A stretch of 45,510 nt of DNA, from contig JBBRHV010000014.1 in the NCBI GenBank assembly GCA_038222225.1, positions 1 to 45,510 of the forward strand, in the 5' to 3' direction. Positions 23,530 through 32,082 of the stretch are shown piece after piece (position 1 is the first letter of the stretch; each line of letters opens with the position of its first letter). Origin of the DNA: JAKLFA01 sp038222225. Its GTDB lineage: Bacteria; Omnitrophota; Gorgyraeia; Zapsychrales; JANLHA01. The position numbers were made by a program, and so were the translations under genes. The notes under the pieces were generated by a model that was given only the letters and a program-made list of their open reading frames with translations, ran no database searches and was not told where the DNA came from.

Positions 23530-25061
23530 CACAGAAAGCAGCGGATAAGATCAAAACGATTGCCGGTCTGTCAAAGACCGTCGAGACCTTGAAGAAAAAA
23601 GGCAAGACCGTTGCCTTGTGCCATGGCGTTTTTGACCTGCTTCACCCCGGCCATCTCAAGCATTTTGAAGCGGCCAAACGCCAGGCCGATGTTTTGATCG
23701 TGACGGTCACACGCGATGAACATGTCAACCGCGGACCCGGACGGCCGATCTTCACGCATGGATTGAGAGCGGAGAGCATCGCGGCGATTGCCTCTGTCGA
23801 TTATGTAGCGGTCAATGAATGGCCGACGGCGGTTGAGACCATTAAGCGGTTGAAGCCGGACTTTTATGTGAAGGGTAAGGAGTATGAGGCCAAAGAAGAA
23901 GATGTGACCGGAAAGATCTATGCGGAAGAGGCAGCGATCAAATCGGTAGGCGGCAAGCTGGCCTTTACGGATGAGGCGACATTCAGTTCTACTTCCTTGA
24001 TCAATAAAGTTCTTGCGCCGTATTCTCAGGAAGCCAAAAGTTTTTTCCAAAATTTAAAGAAAAAGTATTCGGCGGACGCGATTATCGGGCATGTTCAGAA
24101 CATGAAGGGTGTGAAGGTCCTGGTGATCGGCGACATCATTGTAGATGAATATCATTATTGTTTCGGCATGGGAAAGACCGCCAAGGACAACATTATTGCA
24201 ATGCGCTTTGTCCGCGAAGAACAGTTTGCCGGCGGTGTGCTGGCGGCCGCGAATCATGTGGCCGGATTTTGTGATCAAGTGACCGTTCTGAGCTGCTTAG
24301 GGGAGGGTCCGGATTACAAGGAGTTTGTTTCTCAGCATTTGAAACCGAATATTAAGACCCAGATCTATTCCAGGAAAGATGCGCCGACGGTTGTCAAACG
24401 CCGTTTTGTGGATGAGAGTTTTTTGACGAAATTGTTTGAGATCTGCTATCTGGACAATTTGGCGCAGCTGCCGGTGGCGGTTGAAAACAAGATCTGCGAT
24501 TATCTGGACCGCAACATGAAAAAGTTTGACATGGTGCTGGTCACGGATTTCGGACATGGGCTTTTGACGCCGAAGATCATTGAAAAGATCTGCGAGACGG
24601 CACCGTATCTGGCCCTGAATGTTCAGACCAACAGTTCCAACATCGGATTCAATCTGGTTTCAAAATTCCCCCGGGCGGATTATATCTGTATTGATGAACC
24701 GGAACTGCGGCTGGCCTGTCACGATCAGCTAACGCCTATTGAACTGCTGGTCAAACAAATCACTGGGGACATGAAGTGCGAGCGGGCCGTGATCACGCGG
24801 GGGCACCGGGGATCGTTGGCCTATTCCAAGAAAGAAGGGTTTTCTTATGTTCCGGTTTTTTCCAAGGAAGTCGTGGACCGCATCGGCGCCGGGGATGCCT
24901 TTTTTTCGATCACCGCACCCGGGGTGTTTCAAAAAATTCCCATGGAAATCGCGGGTGTGATCGGGAATGCGGTCGGAGCATTAAAAGTTCTTATTGTGGG
25001 AAACCGTTCCTCGGTCGAGCCGGGGCCATTACTCAAATACATAGGGACACTACTCAAATGA
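23526..25061 (+). CDS. Bifunctional sugar-nucleotidyltransferase / PfkB kinase in reverse HldE order
   Basis: 511 residues from ATG 23526, in ATGA overlap with the epimerase stop. Residues 10-160 are a cytidylyltransferase-like domain: HPGH at 40-43 and VKGKEY at 115-120, close to the second domain of HldE, which adenylylates heptose 1-phosphate. Residues 185-510 are a PfkB/ribokinase-type kinase: VLVIGDIIVDEY at 198-209, GGVLAAANH, and GAGDAF at 454-459 with catalytic Asp457. In HldE the kinase comes first, and here the order is swapped. The kinase GG motif also carries extra residues. With the SIS gene next to it, heptose or a heptose-like sugar is the likely substrate. The nucleotide (ATP or CTP) cannot be told. 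Confidence 0.88.
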   Translation: MTQKAADKIKTIAGLSKTVETLKKKGKTVALCHGVFDLLHPGHLKHFEAAKRQADVLIVTVTRDEHVNRGPGRPIFTHGLRAESIAAIASVDYVAVNEWPTAVETIKRLKPDFYVKGKEYEAKEEDVTGKIYAEEAAIKSVGGKLAFTDEATFSSTSLINKVLAPYSQEAKSFFQNLKKKYSADAIIGHVQNMKGVKVLVIGDIIVDEYHYCFGMGKTAKDNIIAMRFVREEQFAGGVLAAANHVAGFCDQVTVLSCLGEGPDYKEFVSQHLKPNIKTQIYSRKDAPTVVKRRFVDESFLTKLFEICYLDNLAQLPVAVENKICDYLDRNMKKFDMVLVTDFGHGLLTPKIIEKICETAPYLALNVQTNSSNIGFNLVSKFPRADYICIDEPELRLACHDQLTPIELLVKQITGDMKCERAVITRGHRGSLAYSKKEGFSYVPVFSKEVVDRIGAGDAFFSITAPGVFQKIPMEIAGVIGNAVGALKVLIVGNRSSVEPGPLLKYIGTLLK

Positions 25062-25627
25062 AACCATTTCAAGACCTCACAGAGTTGTACGGGAAAATTT
25101 CAGCTAACGATCGGCAGATGCAGTTGCTTTCTTTTGAAGCGGCAGTCGGGAAGGCCTTGACACTTTTGCGTCCGCTTAAAAACCGGAAAGGCCAGGTCAT
25201 TCTGATCGGCAACGGCGGGAGCGCGGCGATCACCAGCCATGTGATGACGGATTTCATCCGCAGCTTAGGGACCCCGGCGGTGACGCTGACCGATGAGTCG
25301 TTATTAACATGCATGTCCAATGATTACGGATACGGCGCGGTGTATGAAAAATCGATTGAGGTTTCCGGCAGGACAGGGGATGTGCTGATCGCCATCAGCA
25401 GCTCCGGAAAATCTGAAAATATTTTAAGGGGAGTGGCGGCCGCCCGTAAGAATCAGATGAGGGTGATCACGCTTTCGGGATTTGCGCCGGAGAATCCCTT
25501 GCGCACAACAGGGGATGTGAATTTTTATGTTCCCAGTTCAAGCTACGGAGATGTGGAGATCGTGCATCTTTCGATTTGCCACCATTTGGTGGATCACCTG
25601 ATGAAGGAACAGAAGGCCAATGGATAA
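25058..25627 (+). CDS. SIS-domain sugar isomerase (phosphoheptose isomerase-like)
   Basis: 189 residues from ATG 25058, overlapping the previous stop (ATGA) and overlapped by the next gene by eight bases. The SIS fold is shown by LIGNGGSAAITSHVMTDFI and by ISSSGKSENILRGVAAAR, the phosphosugar-binding serine loop. GmhA, the closest family, converts sedoheptulose 7-phosphate to heptose 7-phosphate. The C-terminal EIVHLSICHHLVDHL matches the family's helix with its conserved histidines. The HldE-like neighbour and the transketolase genes, which handle sedoheptulose 7-phosphate in other bacteria, support a heptose role. An extended frame starting at 24776 is a shadow. Confidence 0.88.
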   Translation: MKPFQDLTELYGKISANDRQMQLLSFEAAVGKALTLLRPLKNRKGQVILIGNGGSAAITSHVMTDFIRSLGTPAVTLTDESLLTCMSNDYGYGAVYEKSIEVSGRTGDVLIAISSSGKSENILRGVAAARKNQMRVITLSGFAPENPLRTTGDVNFYVPSSSYGDVEIVHLSICHHLVDHLMKEQKANG

Positions 25628-26687
25628 GTACCGGATCGACAGTCATAAAATGATCTATCACACGTCATGCGTTCACGCATGGCTTCAGGGGAAAACTGTT
25701 TACCCGATCTATATGGAGCTGAGTCCGGCCGGTTCCTGCAATCACCGCTGCACATATTGCGGGCTGGATTTCATGGAGTACAGACCGAAATTTCTGGAAA
25801 CGGAGCTGCTGAAAAAGCGGCTGACCGAGTTCGGCCAATTGGGCGTCAAAAGCATTATGTATGCCGGAGAGGGCGAGCCGTTCTTGCATAAAGACATCGG
25901 CGATATTATTTGCCATACCAAACACAGTGGCATGGATGTGGCGGTGACCACCAACGGAACATTGATGAAATCCGAACTCATCGATCGGATTCTTGGCGTC
26001 ACCGAGTGGATCAAGGTGAGCGTCAACGGCGCCACCAAAGAGACGTATACCAAGATCCACCAGTGCCGGGAAGAGGATTTTGACCGCCTAATGGCGAACC
26101 TGGCGTACGCCGTTGAACTTCGCCGCAAGAAGTCCTACCGCTGCACGCTGGGTCTTCAACTGTTGCTGCTGCCCGAGAATGCTCATGAAACATTGGCTTT
26201 GGCGCAGTTAGCCAAAGAGATGGGGCTGGATTATTTGGTCGTCAAACCCTATTCCCAGCATCCGCAAAGCAAGACCCACACATACAACGGGATCCGTTAC
26301 AGCGAGTATGAATATTTGGGAAAAGATCTGCAGGTCCTTAATTCCGATCACTTTCAGGTGATCTTTAGAATTCACACCATGAAAAAATGGGATGAGGGGG
26401 AGAAGCGTTATCAGCGCTGTCTGGGACTTCCGTTCTGGTCGTATATTGATGCCGACGGAAATGTGTGGGGATGCAGTGTCTATTTAGGGGATGACCGTTT
26501 TTTGTATGGCAATATTTATAAGCAGAGTTTTAAGGAAATCTGGGAAGGTGAGAAGCGCAAAAAATCTTTGAAGTGGGTTGAAGAAAGCCTGGATGTGTCC
26601 ACCTGCCGGGTGAATTGCCGGATGGATGAAGTGAACAAATATTTGTGGGACCTGAAAAATCCCCCGTCGCATGTTAATTTTGTTTAG
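25620..26687 (+). CDS. Radical SAM enzyme with SPASM-like C-terminus, copy 1
   Basis: 355 residues, with its start inside the end of the isomerase gene. The [4Fe-4S] cluster motif is CNHRCTYC (Cys40, Cys44, Cys47). GEGEPFLHKD is the SAM-binding GGE-like motif, and VTTNGTLM follows. The C-terminal 95 residues hold more cysteines (KRYQRCLGL, WGCSVY, STCRVNCRM) and IDADGNVWGC, the usual layout of an auxiliary-cluster (SPASM-type) domain. The protein ends YLWDLKNPPSHVNF, shared with the paralogue at 30933. Such enzymes do radical chemistry on peptides, sugars or cofactors. Here a sugar intermediate is inferred from context. No peptide substrate gene is seen nearby. Confidence 0.88.
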   Translation: MDKYRIDSHKMIYHTSCVHAWLQGKTVYPIYMELSPAGSCNHRCTYCGLDFMEYRPKFLETELLKKRLTEFGQLGVKSIMYAGEGEPFLHKDIGDIICHTKHSGMDVAVTTNGTLMKSELIDRILGVTEWIKVSVNGATKETYTKIHQCREEDFDRLMANLAYAVELRRKKSYRCTLGLQLLLLPENAHETLALAQLAKEMGLDYLVVKPYSQHPQSKTHTYNGIRYSEYEYLGKDLQVLNSDHFQVIFRIHTMKKWDEGEKRYQRCLGLPFWSYIDADGNVWGCSVYLGDDRFLYGNIYKQSFKEIWEGEKRKKSLKWVEESLDVSTCRVNCRMDEVNKYLWDLKNPPSHVNFV

Positions 26688-26702
26688 AAGAGGTGTTTCA
26701 TC

Positions 26703-27512
26703 ATGGCCGGATCACAGAGAAATCATAAACTGCAGGCAATTGCCCGGGAGGCGAGGCGCGCCATTATTGAGATTGCGGCAAAGTCGAAGACCGCGCACGT
26801 CGGCACAGCGCTGTCCTGCGTTGATCTGATTGTGGCGCTGTATTTTTATCAGATGAAGATTTCGCGGAGGAACTGGAGCAACCGCGATATTTTTATTTTG
26901 AGCAAGGCGCACGGGGCCATGGCTCTGTATGCGGTCCTGATGCTTAAGGGTTTGATCTCGAAGAAGACCTTTGGCGGGTATTTTCAGAATGACGGAACGT
27001 TGCCGGCGCATTTGGACCGTTTCACGGCCAAAGGTGTCGAGGCTTCCGCCGGAGCTTTGGGCCACGGGTTTAACATGGCGCTGGGCATGGCGCATGGGTT
27101 CAAACTTAAAGATGAGAAGCGGCAGGTTTTTGCCTTGATCGGTGACGGAGAATCCGAGGAAGGTTCGATCTGGGAAGGGGCTTTGTTCGCCTCCAAATTG
27201 AAGATCGACAATATGACGGCCATCATCGATTATAATAATCTTCAGGGGTACGGGCGTCCCAGAGACCTCTGTTCCTATGAGCCGGTCGCCGACAAATGGA
27301 AAGCCTTTGGCTGGACACCGTATTGCGTCGATGGGCATAATTTCTCAGAGATCATCAGCGCTTTTAACAAATCCCATCGGGGAAAGCCGAAGGTGATCAT
27401 TGCCAAGACCGTCAAAGGCCGGGGTGTTTCATTTATGGAAGATCAGCTGAAATGGCATTATTTTATCGTTACGGAAGAACTCAAAGAACAGGCCTTGAAA
27501 GAACTGGCATAA
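26703..27512 (+). CDS. Transketolase, N-terminal (TPP-binding) subunit
   Basis: 269 residues from ATG 26703. This is the pyrophosphate-binding half of a transketolase: HVGTALSCVDL, the substrate/TPP histidine motif SKAHGAMALY near residue 70, GALGHGFNMALGMA, and the Mg-TPP motif GDGESEEGSIWEGA (147-160) ending IIDYNN. It transfers two-carbon ketol units. Transketolases split into two genes are common outside central metabolism. It lies within a sugar cluster rather than with pentose-phosphate genes, so I infer a role in making or trimming an unusual ketose. The C-terminal subunit gene follows at once. Confidence 0.92.
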   Translation: MAGSQRNHKLQAIAREARRAIIEIAAKSKTAHVGTALSCVDLIVALYFYQMKISRRNWSNRDIFILSKAHGAMALYAVLMLKGLISKKTFGGYFQNDGTLPAHLDRFTAKGVEASAGALGHGFNMALGMAHGFKLKDEKRQVFALIGDGESEEGSIWEGALFASKLKIDNMTAIIDYNNLQGYGRPRDLCSYEPVADKWKAFGWTPYCVDGHNFSEIISAFNKSHRGKPKVIIAKTVKGRGVSFMEDQLKWHYFIVTEELKEQALKELA

Positions 27513-27517
27513 AAATT

Positions 27518-28420
27518 ATGAGAAACACAGTGGTTGATCACATCACGCGGTTGGCGCAGAAAAACAAAGACATCTTCTTTGTCTCCGGGGATGCGGGTTT
27601 CGGTGTTTTGGAAACTTTTCAGAAAAATTTCCCGAAAAGATTTCTCAATCTCGGTATCGCTGAACAGAACATGATCGGGTTTTCGGCGGGCTTAAGTCTC
27701 AGCGGCTATAAAGTTTTTATTTACAACATTATCCCGTTTCTTCTTTATCGCTGTTATGAGCAGGTGCGCAATGATATCTGTTATCAGAGATTGCCGGTCG
27801 TCTTGATCGGGATCGGTAGCGGTGTCACCTATGCGCCTCAGGGGGTGACGCATTATTCGGTGGAAGACCTGGCCTTGGCAAAAACATTGCCGAATCTAAC
27901 GGTGTGTTCTCCGGCGGACCCTTATGAAGCTAGGCTGTGCGCCCAATTCGCAGCGGCAAGCAAAACTCCTGTGTACATCCGGCTGGCGAAAAAAGGGGAA
28001 GCCAATATTCATGCGGTCGCACCACAGTCGATTGAGGAGCCGATCGTTCTGCAGGAAGGAAAGGGCATCGCAGTTCTTTTTCACGGGTCGATCAGCGATG
28101 ATGTGGTAAAGGCCGCGCAAGAACTTCCGGGGATAAAATTCATATCGGTCCCGATGGTTCAGCCGCTGAATGTTGCCGCGCTCGGCAAGGCGCTAGAAAA
28201 TATTGAAACGATCATTACCGTTGAAGAGCATTATGTCATCGGCGGATTGGGAAGCACGGTCGCGGACTGGATCGTTGACGAAGAATTGCCGTTCAAACTG
28301 CAGAAATTAGGGATCAAGCATTCGTTTATTCATGAGATCAAAGACAGGGACGGAATGAGGACGTTTTTCGGCATTGATGCCGCCTCGATCGTGAAGGCTG
28401 TCCGTAAAGCCGTAAAATAA
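27518..28420 (+). CDS. Transketolase, C-terminal subunit
   Basis: 300 residues from ATG 27518, five bases after the stop of the N-terminal subunit. An overlapping longer frame from 27452 is not favoured. It is the pyrimidine-binding half of transketolase: LGIAEQNMIGFSAGLS carries the catalytic Glu49 that activates thiamine, and GVTHYSVEDLALAKTLPN is the usual histidine-containing loop. The last 110 residues are the transketolase C-terminal domain (VPMVQPLN, ITVEEHYVIGGLGS). It must pair with the preceding protein to form an active alpha2beta2-type enzyme. There is no Shine-Dalgarno, which suggests coupling to the upstream gene. Confidence 0.92.
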   Translation: MRNTVVDHITRLAQKNKDIFFVSGDAGFGVLETFQKNFPKRFLNLGIAEQNMIGFSAGLSLSGYKVFIYNIIPFLLYRCYEQVRNDICYQRLPVVLIGIGSGVTYAPQGVTHYSVEDLALAKTLPNLTVCSPADPYEARLCAQFAAASKTPVYIRLAKKGEANIHAVAPQSIEEPIVLQEGKGIAVLFHGSISDDVVKAAQELPGIKFISVPMVQPLNVAALGKALENIETIITVEEHYVIGGLGSTVADWIVDEELPFKLQKLGIKHSFIHEIKDRDGMRTFFGIDAASIVKAVRKAVK

Positions 28421-28434
28421 AAGGCGCAGGGACT

Positions 28435-29274
28435 TTGGATACAAACATTCTGAATGACGCGGAGGAATCAAAGAAGAACCGATCGGCCAACCGGGTGTAT
28501 CATGATTATGTCGCTCGAGACTACGAGCGGGACCCGCGTGTTCGGTTGGGGGTGAAGCATAAAAACTGCGGCAGGCGTCTGGAGTGGCTGAACCGTTTTT
28601 ATGTTCAAAGTACCGGTGGGACGGTTGTTCTCAATATCGGGGCCGGCACCGGAAACTTGATCGAAAAGTCAGAGGCGGTTTTTGGATTTACGGTCGGTCT
28701 GGATATTTCCGGGAACATGCTCAAACAGGCCCGGCGTTATAGCCAGCGATTGGTGCAGGCTGATGCCCTTAGGATCCCCTTGAAAGACCATTCCTGTGAC
28801 GTTGTTTTCTGTGTGGCGGTTTTGCATCATATTTATGATTTGAAGGGTTTTTTTGATTCGGTCTATCGGGTCCTTAAGCCGGGAGGAGTCTTTTACAGCG
28901 ATTATGATCCGAACCGGAAATTCTATCAGCTGATCGCGGGCATTCCGCTGATGCGTGCTGGGCTTGATCTTTATAAAAGGGTGAGTGATTTCGCCATTTT
29001 TAAAAAAGGCGGGCCTGCCGGAATGCGTGAGGCCCATGACCTGGCCGAGTATCATGAGGAGTTTTTTCAGGGGCTTGATCCTGAGGAAGTTGCGGAGATC
29101 GCCAAGGCAGCCGGGTTTTCAGACGTTAAGGCGATCTGTCATTCAGATGCCCCGGACCTGGAGCACCCTCAGCGAGGCCGGCTGATCCACGGGGCCGTGG
29201 ATGCTTTTTTAAAATGGTTTTCAGATGATTACACAAGGCGCGCGAAAGTATTTTCAATTGTCGCCGTAAAATAG
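28435..29274 (+). CDS. SAM-dependent methyltransferase (class I)
   Basis: 279 residues starting at TTG 28435, just after the transketolase gene. The SAM-binding motif is LNIGAGTGNL, and the post-motif region DVVFCVAVLHHIYDLKGF and VLKPGGVFYSDYDPN fit small-molecule methyltransferases of the UbiE/Methyltransf_11 type. The C-terminal 110 residues (HDLAEYHEEFFQGLDPEEV) may bind the acceptor. It probably O- or C-methylates a sugar or lipid intermediate of the cluster. The TTG start is accepted because no better in-frame start precedes the SAM domain. The ribosome-binding site (GCAGGGA) is modest. Confidence 0.88.
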   Translation: MDTNILNDAEESKKNRSANRVYHDYVARDYERDPRVRLGVKHKNCGRRLEWLNRFYVQSTGGTVVLNIGAGTGNLIEKSEAVFGFTVGLDISGNMLKQARRYSQRLVQADALRIPLKDHSCDVVFCVAVLHHIYDLKGFFDSVYRVLKPGGVFYSDYDPNRKFYQLIAGIPLMRAGLDLYKRVSDFAIFKKGGPAGMREAHDLAEYHEEFFQGLDPEEVAEIAKAAGFSDVKAICHSDAPDLEHPQRGRLIHGAVDAFLKWFSDDYTRRAKVFSIVAVK

Positions 29275-29283
29275 GATCTGAAT

Positions 29284-30045
29284 ATGGAAAAGAAAGAATT
29301 ATCGGTCGTCCTCCCGGCGCTCAATGAGGAGAAAAATATCAAGAACGCTTTGATCGAAACGCTCAAAGCACTGGATGCTTTTGGAATTGATGGCGAGGCG
29401 GTCGTGGTCAATGACGGAAGCACGGACAAAACCGCAGACTGTGTGCGGGCGTTCATGGAAAAGGACAGCCGCGTGCGCATGGTCACTCACCAAACGCCTC
29501 AGGGAATCGGCGCGTCATTCTGGGACGGGGTGGATGAGGCGATCGGCAATGTTGTGGTCATGATGCCGGGTGACAATGAAAATAATCCAGCGGAGATCTT
29601 CCGGTATTTCAAACTGCTCGAACACGTGGATATCATTATTCCGTTCATCTTTAACCGGGAAGTCCGCCCCTGGTTTCGCAATCTCCTTTCGTTTTTTTAC
29701 CGGTTTATCATTAACACCACCTTTCTGGTGAATTTTAATTACACAAACGGCACGATCCTTTACCGCAAGTCGATTTTGAAAGAACTGACGTACCGTAACA
29801 GCGGGTTCTTTTTTCAGACTGATATTCTGATCCGTCTGGTCAAAAGGGGCTACCTTTTTGCGGAGGTCCCCTATCGCTTGGGCTTAAGAGAGGGTGGACG
29901 TTCAAGCGCGGTGTCTTTTCCCTCTTTATTTAAAGTTGCCCGGGGCTATATTCGCCTGGTGCGCGATCATTATTTCCGAAAGCATGAGGACGAGAGCGAT
30001 CACTTTTCAGATGAGACACAGACCGCGGTTCGAAGAGGAAATTAG
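29284..30045 (+). CDS. GT2-family glycosyltransferase
   Basis: 253 residues from ATG 29284, with AGGA upstream. The GT-A fold is shown by LSVVLPALNEEKNI at the start and VVVNDGSTDKT. The metal-binding position reads MMPGDNENNP instead of a plain DxD, a form found in some polyprenyl-phosphate-directed GT2 enzymes. A hydrophobic stretch around residues 135-155 suggests membrane association. Its C-terminus is polar. It probably transfers a sugar to a lipid-linked intermediate. Donor and acceptor are unknown. It overlaps no neighbour but is only six bases from the reductase gene. Confidence 0.88.
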   Translation: MEKKELSVVLPALNEEKNIKNALIETLKALDAFGIDGEAVVVNDGSTDKTADCVRAFMEKDSRVRMVTHQTPQGIGASFWDGVDEAIGNVVVMMPGDNENNPAEIFRYFKLLEHVDIIIPFIFNREVRPWFRNLLSFFYRFIINTTFLVNFNYTNGTILYRKSILKELTYRNSGFFFQTDILIRLVKRGYLFAEVPYRLGLREGGRSSAVSFPSLFKVARGYIRLVRDHYFRKHEDESDHFSDETQTAVRRGN

Positions 30046-30051
30046 ACGGGC

Positions 30052-30918
30052 ATGGAAACAACAGGTCAAAAAATCTTAGTGTTGGGAGCGGCCGGAAAGA
30101 TGGGAACCGCCGTTCGTTCGGTCTTTTTTGACGGGTACACCATTGAGGCGCGCAGCTCGCACGATTTTGACGCCGGAGACCTAGATTCGGTGAGATGGAC
30201 GGTCGCGCAGGCGAAGCCGGATATTGTGATCAATTGCGTGGCTTTTTTAGGGATTGATCCCTGCGAAAAGGATCCCGTGAGGGCAGAACAATTGAACGCC
30301 TTGTATCCAAAGTGTTTGGCCGAACTTTCCAACGAGCAGGATTTTCTGCTGGCGCATTTCAGCACGGATGCTGTTTTTGATGACAGTAAGAATGATTTTT
30401 ATAATGAGAGCGATAAACCTCATCCGGTCAATCTGTACGGAAAGACAAAACTGCAAGGGGACCGTTATATTGAGCAGATCGCAAAGCGGTATTACATTAT
30501 CCGCATCTCTGTTCAGTTCGGTGAGGTCGCCAAACAAACACAGTTTGTGGAAAAAATGCTCAAGCGGATCGAAGACGGACAGAAGACGCTGAGGATCGCC
30601 GGTGATATTATTTCTTCCCCATCCTACAGTCGTGATATTGCCCGGCGGTTGAGAACGATCATCGAAGACGGCGAACCGTTCGGGCTTTATCATGTGGCCA
30701 ATGAGGGGAAGGCTTCCTTGTATGATCTGATGAAGGAAGTTGTAAGGTGTTTGGGCTTGGAGGTGACTATAGAGCGGGGGTTCTCGAAGGACTTTCCTTC
30801 TGTCGGAGCTAAAAATACCAATACGCCGATACGGTCGGAAAAAATACAGGGTTTGCGGCCGTGGAAAGACGCCGTTGCCGAGTATTGTTCAAATCTTAAA
30901 AGGAAACAGCAGACATAA
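30052..30918 (+). CDS. RmlD-like nucleotide-sugar 4-reductase (SDR)
   Basis: 288 residues. The NAD(P)-binding motif is LVLGAAGKMG (residues 9-18), the catalytic serine-threonine region is HFSTDAVFD near 102-110, and the YGKTK motif gives Tyr129 and Lys133. This matches dTDP-4-dehydrorhamnose reductase (RmlD) and related enzymes that reduce a 4-keto sugar. PSYSRDIARRLRTIIEDG and YHVANEGKASLYDLM are typical of that family. No RmlA, RmlB or RmlC gene is in this window, so the 4-keto substrate must come from elsewhere or from the radical SAM/epimerase chemistry. The start ATG 30052 follows AGACGGG, a weak site. Confidence 0.85.
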   Translation: METTGQKILVLGAAGKMGTAVRSVFFDGYTIEARSSHDFDAGDLDSVRWTVAQAKPDIVINCVAFLGIDPCEKDPVRAEQLNALYPKCLAELSNEQDFLLAHFSTDAVFDDSKNDFYNESDKPHPVNLYGKTKLQGDRYIEQIAKRYYIIRISVQFGEVAKQTQFVEKMLKRIEDGQKTLRIAGDIISSPSYSRDIARRLRTIIEDGEPFGLYHVANEGKASLYDLMKEVVRCLGLEVTIERGFSKDFPSVGAKNTNTPIRSEKIQGLRPWKDAVAEYCSNLKRKQQT

Positions 30919-30932
30919 AGGAAGGGACTGAC

Positions 30933-32018
30933 ATGGCTGATCAATATCGTATGGATGGTCATAAATTGCATTGGCATTTGGACCGTGTTAATGATTGGTT
31001 GAACGGCAAACGCATCGCGCCGCTGCATATTGATGCGGGGTTAAGCAAGGGATGCAATATTCGTTGCGAATATTGTTACGGGGTGACCCAGGGTAATTTT
31101 TTCAAAGAGGGAGCCAAGATCTATTTCCCCCGCGAACCGCTTCTCAATTATGTGAAGGATGCCGGCGAGGCGGGTGTGCGTTCGATGGCCATTATCGGTG
31201 AAGCCGAGCCGACCCTGAATCCCAACCTGTATGACGCGATCATCGCCGGGCATAAAGCCGGCATGGATATGTCCCTGGGGACTAACGGGATCCTGTTGGA
31301 CACGACGGAAAAAGGCGAAGAGGCGTTGGCCAATCTTAAATGGGTGCGTTTTAACATCAGCGCCGCAGACCAACAGTCCTATGAGCGGATCCATGGCAGC
31401 AAGCTCTTTGAGACCGCGCTTGCGAAGATACGGTTTTGTGTGGAAACAAAAAAGAAAAATCATCTGGATTTGACCGTGGGGCTGCAGTCTGTTTTAATCC
31501 CGAGTAATGTGAACCAGATGGTCCCTTTGGCCAAGCTGGGGAGAGAGCTGGGGGTCGATTACTTTGTGATCAAGCACTGTTCTGATACGAGGGAGAATAC
31601 GCTCGGGGTGTTTGATTCGTTGAATGAATATCATGGTTTTGAACAGCTGCTCAAAGACGCGGAGGCTCAAAGCAGCGAAGGATACAATGTCATTGTGAAG
31701 TGGAATAAGATCATGAATGAAGGCAAAAGACGGTACGATTCCTGTTTGTGTTCGCCGTTTCTCATAAATTCATCCGGAGACGGAAAGGTTTTTCCCTGTG
31801 GGATGTTCTTCTTTGATCGGCAGGATGAATTCTGCATGGGGGATCTGACGAAACAGTCGTTTAAGGACATTATCAAGAGTGAACAGTATTGGAGGGTGGT
31901 TGAGCGTTTAAAGCATTTTGACGTGCACACAGAATGTTATTCCAATTGCCGTGGGCATTATGTCTGTGAGTACCTGTGGGATCTGACGCATCCACCGGAC
32001 CATGTGAATTTTATTTAG
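30933..32018 (+). CDS. Radical SAM enzyme with SPASM-like C-terminus, copy 2
   Basis: 361 residues from ATG 30933, with AAGGAAGGGA upstream. Cluster-binding motif CNIRCEYC (Cys41, Cys45, Cys48), a SAM-binding-type IIGEAEPTLN and LGTNGILLD. Its C-terminal Cys-rich domain (RRYDSCLCSPF, FPCGMFF, HTECYSNCRG) ends YLWDLTHPPDHVNF, almost the same as the end of copy 1, and the two start with similar QYRMDGHKLHWH / KYRIDSHKMIYH segments. They are paralogues from one ancestor, separated by five other genes. The Cys-Tyr after the third cluster cysteine and other differences suggest divergent substrates. Confidence 0.88.
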   Translation: MADQYRMDGHKLHWHLDRVNDWLNGKRIAPLHIDAGLSKGCNIRCEYCYGVTQGNFFKEGAKIYFPREPLLNYVKDAGEAGVRSMAIIGEAEPTLNPNLYDAIIAGHKAGMDMSLGTNGILLDTTEKGEEALANLKWVRFNISAADQQSYERIHGSKLFETALAKIRFCVETKKKNHLDLTVGLQSVLIPSNVNQMVPLAKLGRELGVDYFVIKHCSDTRENTLGVFDSLNEYHGFEQLLKDAEAQSSEGYNVIVKWNKIMNEGKRRYDSCLCSPFLINSSGDGKVFPCGMFFFDRQDEFCMGDLTKQSFKDIIKSEQYWRVVERLKHFDVHTECYSNCRGHYVCEYLWDLTHPPDHVNFI

Positions 32019-32040
32019 AGAAAAATTTCAAATGTGACAA

Positions 32041-32060
32041 CCCGCCGGCTGGCCGGCGGG
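32041..32060. other. GC-rich perfect hairpin between the two radical SAM genes
   Basis: CCCGCCGGC (32041-32049) pairs perfectly with GCCGGCGGG (32052-32060), leaving a two-base loop. There is no T-tract, and the following GTTATAAC is A/T-rich. It sits between the stop of the second SPASM-like enzyme and the B12-type gene, so it could be an attenuator, an mRNA stability element or a mobile-repeat remnant. Confidence 0.5.
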
Positions 32061-32082
32061 CGTTATAACATGAAGGGATCGC

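Noticed and set aside
25620..26687. Peptide-modifying (RiPP) role for the SPASM-like enzymes
   Set aside because: No small precursor gene or peptide transporter is seen near either enzyme, and all neighbours are sugar genes. It is not excluded, only unsupported.
26712..27338. Minus-strand open frame of 208 codons
   Set aside because: It is antisense to the transketolase N-terminal gene, whose motifs are clear.
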